64,000 bases of DNA, from contig JBEVNO010000051.1 in assembly GCA_040508085.1 (NCBI GenBank), positions 1 through 64,000 on the forward strand, written 5' to 3'. Below are positions 52,540 to 61,047 of this stretch, one piece after another. Each line of letters opens with the position of its first letter. Positions within the stretch are counted from its first letter, which is position 1. The notes below the pieces were generated by a model. That model was not told the DNA's origin and ran no database searches. It worked only from the letters and a program-made list of their open reading frames with translations. The position numbers and the translations under genes are program-made. This stretch comes from ZC4RG30 sp040508085. Its GTDB lineage: Bacteria; Pseudomonadota; Gammaproteobacteria; Steroidobacterales; Steroidobacteraceae.

Positions 52540-53139
52540 ATGAGAACCTATTTTGAATCCGATCGCCACCGCCATGCCCGCCATTGCGGCGCACGCGACG
52601 GCGGGGGCCGGCACGGCGGCCTGGGGCGGGGCGACGCCTCTTTCGGCCGGGGCGGGCGGGGCGGGCGGGGCGGGGGTGGCCGGCAGCGGGTGTTCGATCA
52701 CGGGGCGCTGCGCCTGGTGGTGCTGGCACTGATCGCCGAGGCCCCGCGCCACGGTTACGAGCTCATCAAGGCCATCGAGGAGCGCCTCGCCGGCAGCTAC
52801 AGCCCAAGTCCAGGCGTCATCTATCCGACCCTCACGCTGCTGCAGGAACTCGGCCATGCCACCGTCGAAGAGGGCGAAGGCAAGAAGCGCTATTCCATTA
52901 CGGACGAGGGCCGCCGTTACCTGGTGGCCAACCAGCCGGCGGTGGATGCGGCGCTGGCGCGCATGCAGGCTGTCAATGCCCGCCACGGTGGCGGACCGGC
53001 GCCGCAGATCATCCGGGCGATGGAGAACCTGAAACTGGCGCTGCGGCTGCGCATGAATCGCGGCCCGCTGTCGGATGATGAACTGGCGCAGGTGGCCGCC
53101 GCGCTCGACACGGCGGCCGTCACCATCGAGCGCAGCTAG
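52540..53139 (+). CDS. PadR-family regulator with His/Gly-rich N-terminus (YqjI-like)
   Basis: A 199-residue winged-helix repressor. The N-terminal ~48 residues are rich in His, Gly and Arg, with HRHARHC at 10-16, resembling the metal-sensing tail of E. coli YqjI, a Ni2+-responsive repressor. The wing-helix domain follows: HGALRLVVLALIAEAPRHGYELIKAIE, GVIYPTLTLLQELGHATVEEGEGKKRYSIT and DEGRRYLVAN. The adjacent DUF2218 gene is also a frequent neighbour of siderophore-interacting proteins (YqjH). It likely regulates itself and perhaps the divergent locus B through the inverted repeat at 52493-52526. AGGG is about 9 nt before the ATG. Confidence 0.85.
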   Translation: MRTYFESDRHRHARHCGARDGGGRHGGLGRGDASFGRGGRGGRGGGGRQRVFDHGALRLVVLALIAEAPRHGYELIKAIEERLAGSYSPSPGVIYPTLTLLQELGHATVEEGEGKKRYSITDEGRRYLVANQPAVDAALARMQAVNARHGGGPAPQIIRAMENLKLALRLRMNRGPLSDDELAQVAAALDTAAVTIERS

Positions 53140-53150
53140 AGGGGTGAACC

Positions 53151-53432
53151 ATGAGCAGGTTTGAAGGTGAAGCAACTACCGACCTGGCGCTGCGCATCGT
53201 GCGCCGGCTGTGCAAGCACTGGTCGCACAAGTACCCCACGCACCTGGAAGACAGCAGCGGCACGATCCAGCTCAGCGACGTGCTGGTAACCCTGCGCGCG
53301 GAGCCGGACCGGGTGCATGTCAGTCTGGAAAATCCGCACGGAGAAGTGCCCGAGCGCCTGAAGGGCGTGGTGGCTGAGCACATGCAGCGCATGGCCGGGC
53401 CCGAGGTGCCGCTGGATGTGCGCTGGATCTAG
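53151..53432 (+). CDS. DUF2218 family protein
   Basis: A 93-residue cytosolic protein of the DUF2218 family, usually encoded next to siderophore-interacting ferric reductases. Marks are LCKHWSHKYP near residue 20, and the C-terminal HMQRMAGPEVPLDVRWI. It begins 11 nt after padR with a GGGG-type ribosome site, so it is likely in the same operon. The siderophore-interacting partner is missing here. Role unknown, perhaps iron or nickel handling. Confidence 0.9.
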   Translation: MSRFEGEATTDLALRIVRRLCKHWSHKYPTHLEDSSGTIQLSDVLVTLRAEPDRVHVSLENPHGEVPERLKGVVAEHMQRMAGPEVPLDVRWI

Positions 53433-53437
53433 GGAAG

Positions 53438-54265
53438 CTAGCGCAGCGTGGCAGGGGCCTGGCATTCCGGCGGACCAGTGGCCCGCCCGGCGGGGCTCTG
53501 CGCGGGTTGATAGGTGTAGTGCCAGGGTTCGTCTGGGGTTTTCAGCGGGCCGGTGAACCCGCCCGCTGCCTGGATGGCAGTGGCAAGTTTCTGCGCCCAT
53601 CCGGGCTCGACCCACCTGGCAGCGATGGAGGCTGAGTCGGCGGCGGCGACCAGGCTCCCCTGCAGCTGCACCTGGAAGTCGACCGCGCGCGCCTGACCAT
53701 GGGGCGAGAGGCCGGGTGCCGCCAGCGTCGGGACAGGCCGTGGTTGCTGGCCGCGCAGCCATTCACTGAACTGCCGGGTCGCGCCCGGCGAGGCCGGCGG
53801 CGGCAGCCTGGCCGCTGCGGCCGCTTGCTGCATGCTGGCAGCCGCCCGCTCAACGCTGTCATTCGAATTCCAGCGTTGCAGCTGGATATCCAGGCTGCGG
53901 AACTGGGGATTCACAAACAGGGTGTACCCCGGATTGGCGGCACTGAAGATGCAATTGACCCGCGCTATCGCTGCGTCGAGGGACGCTTTCTCCGCCGACT
54001 GCGCGAAGGCCTGTGCCTGCGCGGCGCTCCAGCTCCATCGATCACCTATCTGCCCGCCCGCCCGCAGGTAGGCCCGCGCGGCCAGCAGCTGCCGTCCCTG
54101 GTCGGGCATGCGCGACAGTGTCGCCGCGGCACGCGGGTCCAGTGTTGCAGCCAATGCCTGCAGGTGCTCTGCCAAAGTGCCTGACGGTGCCGCCGCAACA
54201 GCCGCCCAGGGCCACAGCACCATCGCAAGGGTCAGCCCGCAGGCAGTCCAATGTGCCGTCCGCAT
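53438..54265 (-). CDS. Secreted M15/LAS-like peptidase (degenerate site)
   Basis: A 275-residue exported protein with a signal peptide (LTLAMVLWPWAAVAAA). The C-terminal half carries the LAS-metallopeptidase pair of motifs: SPHGQARAVDF (Ser187, His189, Asp196) and DEPWHYTY (Glu246, Trp248, His249). In D-Ala-D-Ala carboxypeptidases/VanY/MepA the first reads SxHxxGxAxD; here the Gly is Ala192 while the metal ligands His189, Asp196 and His249 and the catalytic Glu246 are kept. It is thus probably an active or modified peptidoglycan peptidase. The N-terminal half (25-120) is unrecognised. It converges on the DUF2218 gene. Confidence 0.7.
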   Translation of the reverse strand: MRTAHWTACGLTLAMVLWPWAAVAAAPSGTLAEHLQALAATLDPRAAATLSRMPDQGRQLLAARAYLRAGGQIGDRWSWSAAQAQAFAQSAEKASLDAAIARVNCIFSAANPGYTLFVNPQFRSLDIQLQRWNSNDSVERAAASMQQAAAAARLPPPASPGATRQFSEWLRGQQPRPVPTLAAPGLSPHGQARAVDFQVQLQGSLVAAADSASIAARWVEPGWAQKLATAIQAAGGFTGPLKTPDEPWHYTYQPAQSPAGRATGPPECQAPATLR

Positions 54266-54362
54266 TGAATCGCTCCGGGTCGAGGCTGCTGCACGCGGGG
54301 GAATGGGGGGATATTATCAGCTGCTCCCCACAGGCCGAATCTCACAGGACGCCGGCACCGGC

Positions 54363-55934
54363 ATGCATATCCCGAAATCCATACCCGCATTCATCGCCAT
54401 GCTGCTGCTGCCATGGGGGGCATTCGCGGGTGAGCCCGTCGGTGAGTCTTCCATCGAACTGGTGAACCTGGTGCGCAGCGGCGACAGCCAGGCCGCCCTG
54501 GCCGCCATCCGCGCAGGCGCCGACGTGAACGCCACACAGGCGGATGGCACCTCACCCTTGCTGTGGGCCGTGTACCGCGTCGACCACGAGCTGGTGGCGG
54601 CACTGCTGCAGCATGGTGCGAAGCCCGACGTCGGCAACGCGCTGGGCGCGACGCCGCTGTCCGAGGCGGTGAACCTGGCAGATGCCGCGCTGGTGACGAA
54701 GCTGCTGAAGGCCAGGGCGGATCCGAACCTTGGCAATGAAGATGGCCAGACGCCGCTGATGCTGGCCGCACGCACCGGTGCACTGCCCATCGTGCAGGCC
54801 CTGGTCAAGGCCGGCGCGCGTGTCAACGAGCGCGAGAAATTCCGGGAGCAGACCGCGCTGATGTGGGCAGTCGCGGCCAACAACCCGGCGGTGGTGGATT
54901 TTCTCATCCGGCACAAGGCCGATGTGGAAGCGCGCGCCGCTGTCAACGACTGGGGCAACCAGATCACCTCCGAACCGCGCGCCCAGTACCGCAACACGGG
55001 TGGCCTGACGCCACTGCTGTATGCAGCACGCTTCGGTTGCCTGGATTGCGTGAAGTCGCTGCTGAAGGCCGGTGCGCAGATCGATCGTCCCACGCCGGAT
55101 GGCGTGACGCCGCTGATGACGGCCATCGACAACTCGAACTTCGACCTTGCCAATCTGCTGCTCGATGCCGGCGCCAATCCGCGCCTGTTCGACTGGTGGG
55201 GGCGCACCGCGGTCTATCTGGCTGCCGACATGCGCACCCGCGGTGGTGGAGGGCGCGCCGGGCCCGAGGGAGTGCGCGCCGTGGATGACGCACCGCCACC
55301 GCAGCCGGGCGCTCTGCAGCTGTTGCGCCGTCTGCTGGAAGCTGGCGTTGACCCGAATCCGCAGCTGGACATGCACCGGCCATTCCGCGGCCGTTTCACG
55401 GACGACCTGATCACCACTGGCTGCACGCCCTTGCTGCGCGCCGCGCTGTCGGTGGATCACGAGGCGGTGGCGGTGCTGCTGCAGCACGGCGCGCTGCCGG
55501 ACCTGCCCAATGTGATGGGGGTGACACCGCTGATGGCGGCGGCCGGGATCGGCGCGCTGGTGGGCCTCACTACTGGCGGGCAGGGGCCGATCGGTGGCAG
55601 CGATCCGCAGGACAATGCCATCACCGTCATCGGCCTGCTGATCAAGGCGGGCGCCGACGTGAATGCACGCATCAGCGATACCACCAGCCGTACGGCCATC
55701 ATCGCGCGGCCGAGTTCGATGACCACCCGCGAAGGGCAGACGGCGCTGTTCGGTGCCATCAGCAAGAACTGGACCCGGGTAGCCAGATTCCTGATCGAGC
55801 AGGGCGCCCAGCTGGATGTCCGCGATGCAGCCGGCAAGACCCTGGCCGACGCCCTGACTGGTCAGGCCGGTGGCCGTGACACCCCGAGCAGCGACGAAAT
55901 GGTCAAGCTGATCAAGTCCGCGATGGGGGCCTGA
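54363..55934 (+). CDS. Exported ankyrin-repeat protein, paralogue of the locus B protein
   Basis: A 523-residue protein with a signal peptide (MHIPKSIPAFIAMLLLPWGAFA) and about ten to twelve ankyrin repeats, with an irregular central block. The first block contains GTSPLLWAVYRVDHELVAALLQHGAKPD and DGQTPLMLAARTGALPIVQALVKAGARVNE. The central block matches the locus B ankyrin protein almost motif by motif: SEPRAQYRNTGGLTPLLYAARFGCLDCVKSLLKAGAQIDRPTPDGVTPLMTAIDN. It starts at ATG 54363. It is 97 nt from the divergent peptidase gene, with no MBL or DUF1552 partner beside it. Confidence 0.9.
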   Translation: MHIPKSIPAFIAMLLLPWGAFAGEPVGESSIELVNLVRSGDSQAALAAIRAGADVNATQADGTSPLLWAVYRVDHELVAALLQHGAKPDVGNALGATPLSEAVNLADAALVTKLLKARADPNLGNEDGQTPLMLAARTGALPIVQALVKAGARVNEREKFREQTALMWAVAANNPAVVDFLIRHKADVEARAAVNDWGNQITSEPRAQYRNTGGLTPLLYAARFGCLDCVKSLLKAGAQIDRPTPDGVTPLMTAIDNSNFDLANLLLDAGANPRLFDWWGRTAVYLAADMRTRGGGGRAGPEGVRAVDDAPPPQPGALQLLRRLLEAGVDPNPQLDMHRPFRGRFTDDLITTGCTPLLRAALSVDHEAVAVLLQHGALPDLPNVMGVTPLMAAAGIGALVGLTTGGQGPIGGSDPQDNAITVIGLLIKAGADVNARISDTTSRTAIIARPSSMTTREGQTALFGAISKNWTRVARFLIEQGAQLDVRDAAGKTLADALTGQAGGRDTPSSDEMVKLIKSAMGA

Positions 55935-55953
55935 GGGCCCGTGGCGACGCAGC

Positions 55954-55959
55954 TATAAT
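55954..55959 (+). promoter_or_regulatory. Candidate -10 box (TATAAT) upstream of the pseudokinase gene
   Basis: A perfect TATAAT lies 88 nt before the ATG at 56047. The -35 region is weak (best CTGAGG at 55931-55936, 17 nt upstream). A short direct repeat, GTAGGACA, occurs downstream at about 55962 and 56028. Confidence 0.4.
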
Positions 55960-56046
55960 TTGTAGGACAGCGCGCACAACACGTGCATTGCCTGTCCGAC
56001 GCTGAATCACAGGCGGCCGCTGCCTGCGTAGGACAACATTCACTCT

Positions 56047-57915
56047 ATGGCAGCCCTATATCCCCCCTCCGGACCCTCCACCTTGCGCATCGCGGAGGAC
56101 GCCGATATCCAGGATCTGCTCGACGCGCTGGTGGCGGGCGAATTCGATCAGGACGAATTCCTGCGGGAAATCCTGCTCCGCGAAGTGCGCGCGCCGGGCG
56201 TCGCCGCCGAAGCACTGGCCGCCCTTGAAGTGCGGCGCGCGCAGCTGAGCCATAAAACGTATGTTTGCGTGAAGGCCAGATTGCAGCTGCAGGGCGCCCG
56301 CGCCTCGCAGACGCAGGCGACCCAGGCGGCCATGCCCCAGCCTGCCGGGGGCCCGCGCGTTGCAGCACCCGCGCCCACGAACCAGGCCCGCGCCAACCCG
56401 GTCATGCAGTCCAGCGCACCTGCGGGCCAGAGCCCGGCAACGCCGGCCCAGCCCGCGGCCGCGCCGACCCCCGCGCCGCCGGGTATGAAGGCCGGCGACG
56501 TATTGGCCGGCCGCTACCGCATCACCCGATTGCAGCGCCTCGACGCCGGCGGCAAACCCCAGGAGATGCTCGCCGAGCGCATCGCCGGGCCAACCGGCAT
56601 CGTCTCGACTGTTGTCGCGCATGTACTCGACGCGGCGGTGCTGCGCGAACCGGCACGGCTGGACCGGATCGGCAAGCTGCAGGGTCTGTCGCACCCGGCC
56701 CTGGTACGCGTGCTCGATGTGGAGGAGCAGGCCGGCACGGTGCTGCTCATCACGGAGCAGCCCGCGGGAATCACGCTGCGCGACCTGCTGCAGCGGAACG
56801 GCGATCGCAGGCTCGCGGTGGATGCCGGCCTGCTGATCCTGCGCACCGTCGCGGGGGCACTGCTTTACATGCATGGCCAGGGCGTGGCGCATGGCAATGT
56901 GGGCCGGCAGAACGTGCTGATCACCGATGGTGGCGACATCCGGCTGCAGGGTTTCGAGCTGCATCGGAATCTGTTCGGCGAGCTGCCGGCCGATCGCCGG
57001 GCCTTCGCGCGGCTCGCCTACGATCTGCTGACTGGTGCGGGGGTTACTGCAGAAGAAACTGCACGGCCGGCCGCACGCGCACCCGCCGGGGTGTCGCGCG
57101 AGCAGTGGCGCGCGGTGTCGGGCACCTTGCTGTCCACCGACGGCGCCCACAGCAACCAGGTACTGGTCGCCTTCGCAGGTGATCCTGCGCGCGTCGCTCC
57201 GGCTTTCTTCCCGGCCCAGGCTTTCGTGGCGGCCGGCCCGGCGCGGCCACGCATTCGCGCCGGCGACTGGGCCGCCATGGTCATCACGGCCGCCATGCTG
57301 GGTACCGGCGGCTACCTGCTGCTGAAGTCGGAGCCGGCGCAGGTTGCCGGGAGCGCGGCGATTCCCGCGGCAGCAGCGCAGGCTGCGCCGGAGCCAGCCA
57401 GTGTGCCGTCACGCAAACCCACTGCGCCGGCGGCCGCCCCGCCCGCGCCTGTTGTTGCTGCCGCCGAAGCTGCAGCTGCACCTCCCGCGGCCACCACTCG
57501 TGCGGAGCCCCCGTTCGAGCGCGCGGTGGTCGATCTCTCTGCTACCGCGGTGTGGGTGGATACCAGCGAATCCTTTGCGCGCATCTGGGTGCGTCGGCGC
57601 GGCCCGCTCAACAAGCCGGTGACTTTCCAGTGGTGGACCGAGACCGGCTCGGCCCAGGTGGGCCGGGATTTCCGCCAGATGCTCCCCAACACCGAAGTCA
57701 TTCCCGCCGGCGAAAAAGGCATCAGCCTGCTGGTACAGCTGATCCCGGACGCCGGGCGCCGCGAGCCCCGCACGTTCTTCGTGAAGATCGATCGCCCCGG
57801 CCCCGGTGCGACGCTGGGTTCCCGGACGCTGGCCCAGGTGGCCATCGTGCCGCCTGAATATCCGGCAGCCCGGGATGCGCGCCCGGCGCGGGCCATGTCG
57901 ACGCTGACGCTGTAA
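56047..57915 (+). CDS. Membrane pseudokinase with C-terminal Calx-beta-like domain
   Basis: A 622-residue protein of uncommon architecture. Residues 1-85 form a small helical domain (RIAEDADIQDLLDALVAG), then a Pro/Ala/Gln linker. Residues 147-385 are a protein-kinase-like domain starting MKAGDVLAGRYRITRL, but key catalytic residues are gone: the HRDLKxxN loop reads HGNVGRQN (282-289), no DFG is visible and the ATP-binding Lys is not evident, so it is a pseudokinase. One membrane helix at 408-426 is followed by an Ala/Pro linker. The C-terminus (about 493-601) is a Calx-beta-like domain (VDLSATAVWVDTSESFARIWV, GSAQVGRDFRQMLPN, FFVKIDRPGPGATLG), which would lie in the periplasm. The MscS gene follows 8 nt later. 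Confidence 0.8.
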   Translation: MAALYPPSGPSTLRIAEDADIQDLLDALVAGEFDQDEFLREILLREVRAPGVAAEALAALEVRRAQLSHKTYVCVKARLQLQGARASQTQATQAAMPQPAGGPRVAAPAPTNQARANPVMQSSAPAGQSPATPAQPAAAPTPAPPGMKAGDVLAGRYRITRLQRLDAGGKPQEMLAERIAGPTGIVSTVVAHVLDAAVLREPARLDRIGKLQGLSHPALVRVLDVEEQAGTVLLITEQPAGITLRDLLQRNGDRRLAVDAGLLILRTVAGALLYMHGQGVAHGNVGRQNVLITDGGDIRLQGFELHRNLFGELPADRRAFARLAYDLLTGAGVTAEETARPAARAPAGVSREQWRAVSGTLLSTDGAHSNQVLVAFAGDPARVAPAFFPAQAFVAAGPARPRIRAGDWAAMVITAAMLGTGGYLLLKSEPAQVAGSAAIPAAAAQAAPEPASVPSRKPTAPAAAPPAPVVAAAEAAAAPPAATTRAEPPFERAVVDLSATAVWVDTSESFARIWVRRRGPLNKPVTFQWWTETGSAQVGRDFRQMLPNTEVIPAGEKGISLLVQLIPDAGRREPRTFFVKIDRPGPGATLGSRTLAQVAIVPPEYPAARDARPARAMSTLTL

Positions 57916-57923
57916 GCAGCGCT

Positions 57924-59813
57924 TTGTCCGCGTCGTCCCTCCGGCTGCTCTCATGCCTGTTCAGCCTGACGCTGCTCGCGGGCGTGCGGGCGGGCGAGCC
58001 GGCCGCGCCCGCCGAAGCGCGCGCAGTGATGACTGCGGAGCAGGTGGTGGAGATCCTCGATGAAACCGTGGACTGGTACCGCACGCTGGGCACGCAGCAG
58101 CTGGCCGCCACGCAACCCAGCGACCTGCTGATCCTGTATGCGAACCGCCAGGCCGCAGACAAGGTCATGGGCATTGCCTTCGAGATCGCGCGCGCCAATG
58201 CCGAACTGCTCAGCAGCGACATCGGCGCTGCACGCGAGCGGCAGGAGAAAGAGTCGCCCCAATCACTCATCAATGTACGACGCCACCTGGACCAGCAACG
58301 CGCCGAGCTGCAGGCGCAGATAGAAGCGGCGCGGGCGCGCAATGCCGGCTCGCCGCAGGCCGGCCGCGCCGACGGCCAGGCGCGGGTGGCCGCGTTGCAG
58401 GGCGAGCTCGATCTGGTCAATGCACGCCGCAACCTGCTGGCGAACATGTCGCAGTTCGAGGCCGAGAACGATGCCGACGGCTTCGGTGCCAATTCGCTGA
58501 AGGCGCATATCGATGCCATCGCCGCTTCCATTCCCGCAGCCGGCTCTGCCGCCACCGCGGCACCTGGGGCAACCATCACTGTCGAAGCCGCGCCTGAGAA
58601 TCTTGCCGCGCCACCGGTGCAGCTGGATGAGTACGGCATCTGGGATCTGACCTCGGCCGTGATGCGCCTGCGCAGCAAGCTGCGCATGATCGATACCACC
58701 AACCGCCGCACCGCCGACCTCGAGGAGGTGTTCGAGCGCATCCGCATTCCGCCGCAGGAACGGCTGAAGGCGCTGGCGGCGCGGGGCGATGCATTGTCCT
58801 CGCAGGCGGTTGCCGATGCCGGCACGCTGCGCGGGGTGCGCGACCAGTACGACACGCTGGCCTGGCTGTACCTGCAGACCTCCGCCATGGTCACACCGCT
58901 GAGCAAGCTGGATGTGCTGCTCGGCCAGTACCGCCGCAATCTGGACAACTGGAAGGATCTCACGCAGCGCCAGCTGGCAGAGGCGCTGCGCACCCTGCTC
59001 ATGCGTCTGGGTGTGTTCGTGGGGTTGCTGGCCGTGGTGCTGGTGGCTGCGAACCTGTGGCAGCGGGCGCTGCTGCGCTACGTCAAGGATCCGCGGCGCC
59101 GTTCGCGCTACCTGCTGCTGCGCCGGATCGTGATCTGGGTACTGGTGGTGGCCATCGCGCTGTTCACCTTCGCCAGCGAGATCGGTTCCCTGGCAACCTT
59201 CGCCGGCCTGATCACGGCTGGCCTTGCGGTGGCGATGCAGAGCGTGCTGGTGTCGGTGGTGGGCTATTTCTTCCTGGTCGGCAGATATGGCGTGCGCGTT
59301 GGTGATCGGGTGCAGGTGGGCAATGTCATTGGCGAGGTGGTGGATCTCGGACTGGTGCGGCTGCACCTGATGGAGCTGCGCGGCGAGGGCGCGCGCCTGA
59401 CGCCCACTGGCCGCGTCGTGGCGTTCGCCAATTCGGTGGTGTTCCAGGCCTCGGGCGGACTCTTCAAGCAGATTCCGGGCGTGAACCTGGACTGGCACGA
59501 GATCAGTTACGCGTTGCCGCAGGCGGCGGACTACAGCCGCATCAAGCAGCAGCTGCTGGAGGCGGCCAGCACGGTGCTCAAGGATTATTCTGACGACATC
59601 CTGCGCCAGACGCAGGCCATGCAGCGCAATTCTGTTGCGCATGGACCACAGGACGTCGAACCCCAGGTGCAGCTGCGCTTTGCGGCGGCGGGCGTAGAGG
59701 CGCTGGTGCGCTATCCTGTCACGCTGCAGGATGCAGCTGAGATCGATGAGCGCATGTCGCGCGCCCTGCTGGCGGTCATCGCACCACCAGCCGATGAGGT
59801 GCCGGCGGGATAG
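57924..59813 (+). CDS. Mechanosensitive ion channel (MscS family) with long N-terminal domain
   Basis: A 629-residue inner-membrane channel of the MscS superfamily. A signal-like N-terminus (SSLRLLSCLFSLTLLAGVRA) is followed by a ~300-residue coiled-coil-rich domain (QLAATQPSDLLIL to TSAVMRLRSKL). Membrane helices follow from about residue 350 (LGVFVGLLAVVLVAANLW, IVIWVLVVAIALFTFASEI). The pore and Sm-like domain has GLAVAMQSVLVSVVGYFFLVGRYGVRVGDRV and IGEVVDLGLVRLHLMEL. The only start that keeps the signal peptide is TTG 57924, 8 nt after the pseudokinase stop; the next ATG (58029) lies beyond it. The pair may act together in osmotic or envelope-stress sensing. Confidence 0.87.
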   Translation: MSASSLRLLSCLFSLTLLAGVRAGEPAAPAEARAVMTAEQVVEILDETVDWYRTLGTQQLAATQPSDLLILYANRQAADKVMGIAFEIARANAELLSSDIGAARERQEKESPQSLINVRRHLDQQRAELQAQIEAARARNAGSPQAGRADGQARVAALQGELDLVNARRNLLANMSQFEAENDADGFGANSLKAHIDAIAASIPAAGSAATAAPGATITVEAAPENLAAPPVQLDEYGIWDLTSAVMRLRSKLRMIDTTNRRTADLEEVFERIRIPPQERLKALAARGDALSSQAVADAGTLRGVRDQYDTLAWLYLQTSAMVTPLSKLDVLLGQYRRNLDNWKDLTQRQLAEALRTLLMRLGVFVGLLAVVLVAANLWQRALLRYVKDPRRRSRYLLLRRIVIWVLVVAIALFTFASEIGSLATFAGLITAGLAVAMQSVLVSVVGYFFLVGRYGVRVGDRVQVGNVIGEVVDLGLVRLHLMELRGEGARLTPTGRVVAFANSVVFQASGGLFKQIPGVNLDWHEISYALPQAADYSRIKQQLLEAASTVLKDYSDDILRQTQAMQRNSVAHGPQDVEPQVQLRFAAAGVEALVRYPVTLQDAAEIDERMSRALLAVIAPPADEVPAG

Positions 59814-59844
59814 CAATCGGCAACGACAAGAACAGGGGGCACCG

Positions 59845-60978
59845 GTGGCGAAGAAGCACTCCGCGCAGTCATTCCGTTTCTACGACAATCGGCAGAAGTA
59901 CCTCGCCTTCGTCAATACCTGCAATGAGAAGGCAGCCGTTGCCCGTCGCGCCGGCATCGAGCTGAAGCTGGTGCGGCCCACGCCGCCCGCACTGAACCTG
60001 TTCGATGCCGGCATGGGTGATGGAACGGTGCTGTCACGCCTGATGCGCTACGCACACAGCGTGCATCCGGCGGTGCCGCTGGTCGCGGTAGCAAAGGAAA
60101 TCAGCCTCGAAGACGTGCGGCTGGGGCTGGAAAAGATGCCCGACCGCTTCAGCGAGCATCCGGCCACGGTGCTGGTGATCACCAACCTGAACTACGCCGA
60201 TGCGCCGCGGCTGATGCTGCGCGACACGCAACTGGCGGCCGCGATGAACTGGCAGGAGATCCGCCTCACCGGCGAATCCGCCCACGCGTACGAGGAGCAG
60301 ATCGAGGAAGTGTCCGATGCGCTGGCCGAGGCCTGGGCCACCCATCCCAGCGAGGCGACGGGCAATCCCGTCTACCGCCGCCCGTCGGTGCTGGTGGTGT
60401 ATCGGGAGGATCACAAATTCCTGCTGGACGGAGTCATTCCCCGACCGGGCCGTCCGCCGCCGCACTATGACCTGATCCTCGCGTCGCAGCCGTGGCGCGC
60501 CCGCATGTCGCCGGAGTTCAAGGCGGAACGGGTGCTGGCGCCGCTGACCCGTGCGCTGGCCCCGGGGGGCAGGCTGCTTGCCATTCAGTCAGCCGGTGGC
60601 GATCCGGCGCTGGAGATCATCCAGAAGCTGTGGCCCGGCGAGAATCCCTTCCAGGCCGACCGGCACATGCTGCTGGCCGCGCTGACGAAGGAGCTGGGCC
60701 GCCATGCCCGCGAGTTCGATCTGGAAGCGCAGGCGGATGCCGAGGCACTGTTCCGCTACGAAATGCGCACACTGCCATCCGAACTTTCGGATCGCATCGG
60801 TACCTCCACCTTGTTCGCCGCGTGGAACGCGGCTGTGTACGTCAACCAGATGGAAGACGAACGACTGGAGCCGATGGTGGCAAGCGGCGCCTACCTGCAG
60901 GCCACGCAAGCAGTGCTGCAGAAGCATGGCGGCCTGTGGTTCAACGATGAAGCCTTCGTTGTGTCGCGCCACGTGTAG
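59845..60978 (+). CDS. SAM-dependent methyltransferase-like protein
   Basis: A 377-residue soluble protein with a nucleotide-binding loop typical of class I methyltransferases, LFDAGMGDGTVLSRLMRYA, followed by a plausible acidic residue on beta-2. Later DLILASQPWRARM and RALAPGGRLLAIQSAGGDP match motifs IV and VI of the fold. I cannot assign a substrate. The start is GTG 59845 with AGGGGG 8 nt upstream. It is 31 nt after the MscS stop and may be in the same operon. Confidence 0.75.
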   Translation: MAKKHSAQSFRFYDNRQKYLAFVNTCNEKAAVARRAGIELKLVRPTPPALNLFDAGMGDGTVLSRLMRYAHSVHPAVPLVAVAKEISLEDVRLGLEKMPDRFSEHPATVLVITNLNYADAPRLMLRDTQLAAAMNWQEIRLTGESAHAYEEQIEEVSDALAEAWATHPSEATGNPVYRRPSVLVVYREDHKFLLDGVIPRPGRPPPHYDLILASQPWRARMSPEFKAERVLAPLTRALAPGGRLLAIQSAGGDPALEIIQKLWPGENPFQADRHMLLAALTKELGRHAREFDLEAQADAEALFRYEMRTLPSELSDRIGTSTLFAAWNAAVYVNQMEDERLEPMVASGAYLQATQAVLQKHGGLWFNDEAFVVSRHV

Positions 60979-60991
60979 GGACGTTGTCCGA

Positions 60992-61020
60992 TACACACCT
61001 GCCCCGGCAACTGTGATAAT
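60992..61020 (+). promoter_or_regulatory. Candidate sigma70 promoter of the hybrid histidine kinase gene
   Basis: TACACA (60992-60997) and GATAAT (61015-61020) have a 17-nt spacer, and TG one base before the -10 gives an extended -10 (TGT-GATAAT). Each box matches four or more of six consensus bases. The ATG follows 28 nt later. Confidence 0.55.
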
Positions 61021-61047
61021 GGGGTTCCTGAAAAAGCCCTCTGTCTC

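Noticed and set aside
58263..59816. 517-residue minus-strand frame inside the MscS gene
   Set aside because: Antisense shadow with Gln/His-rich composition and no domain.
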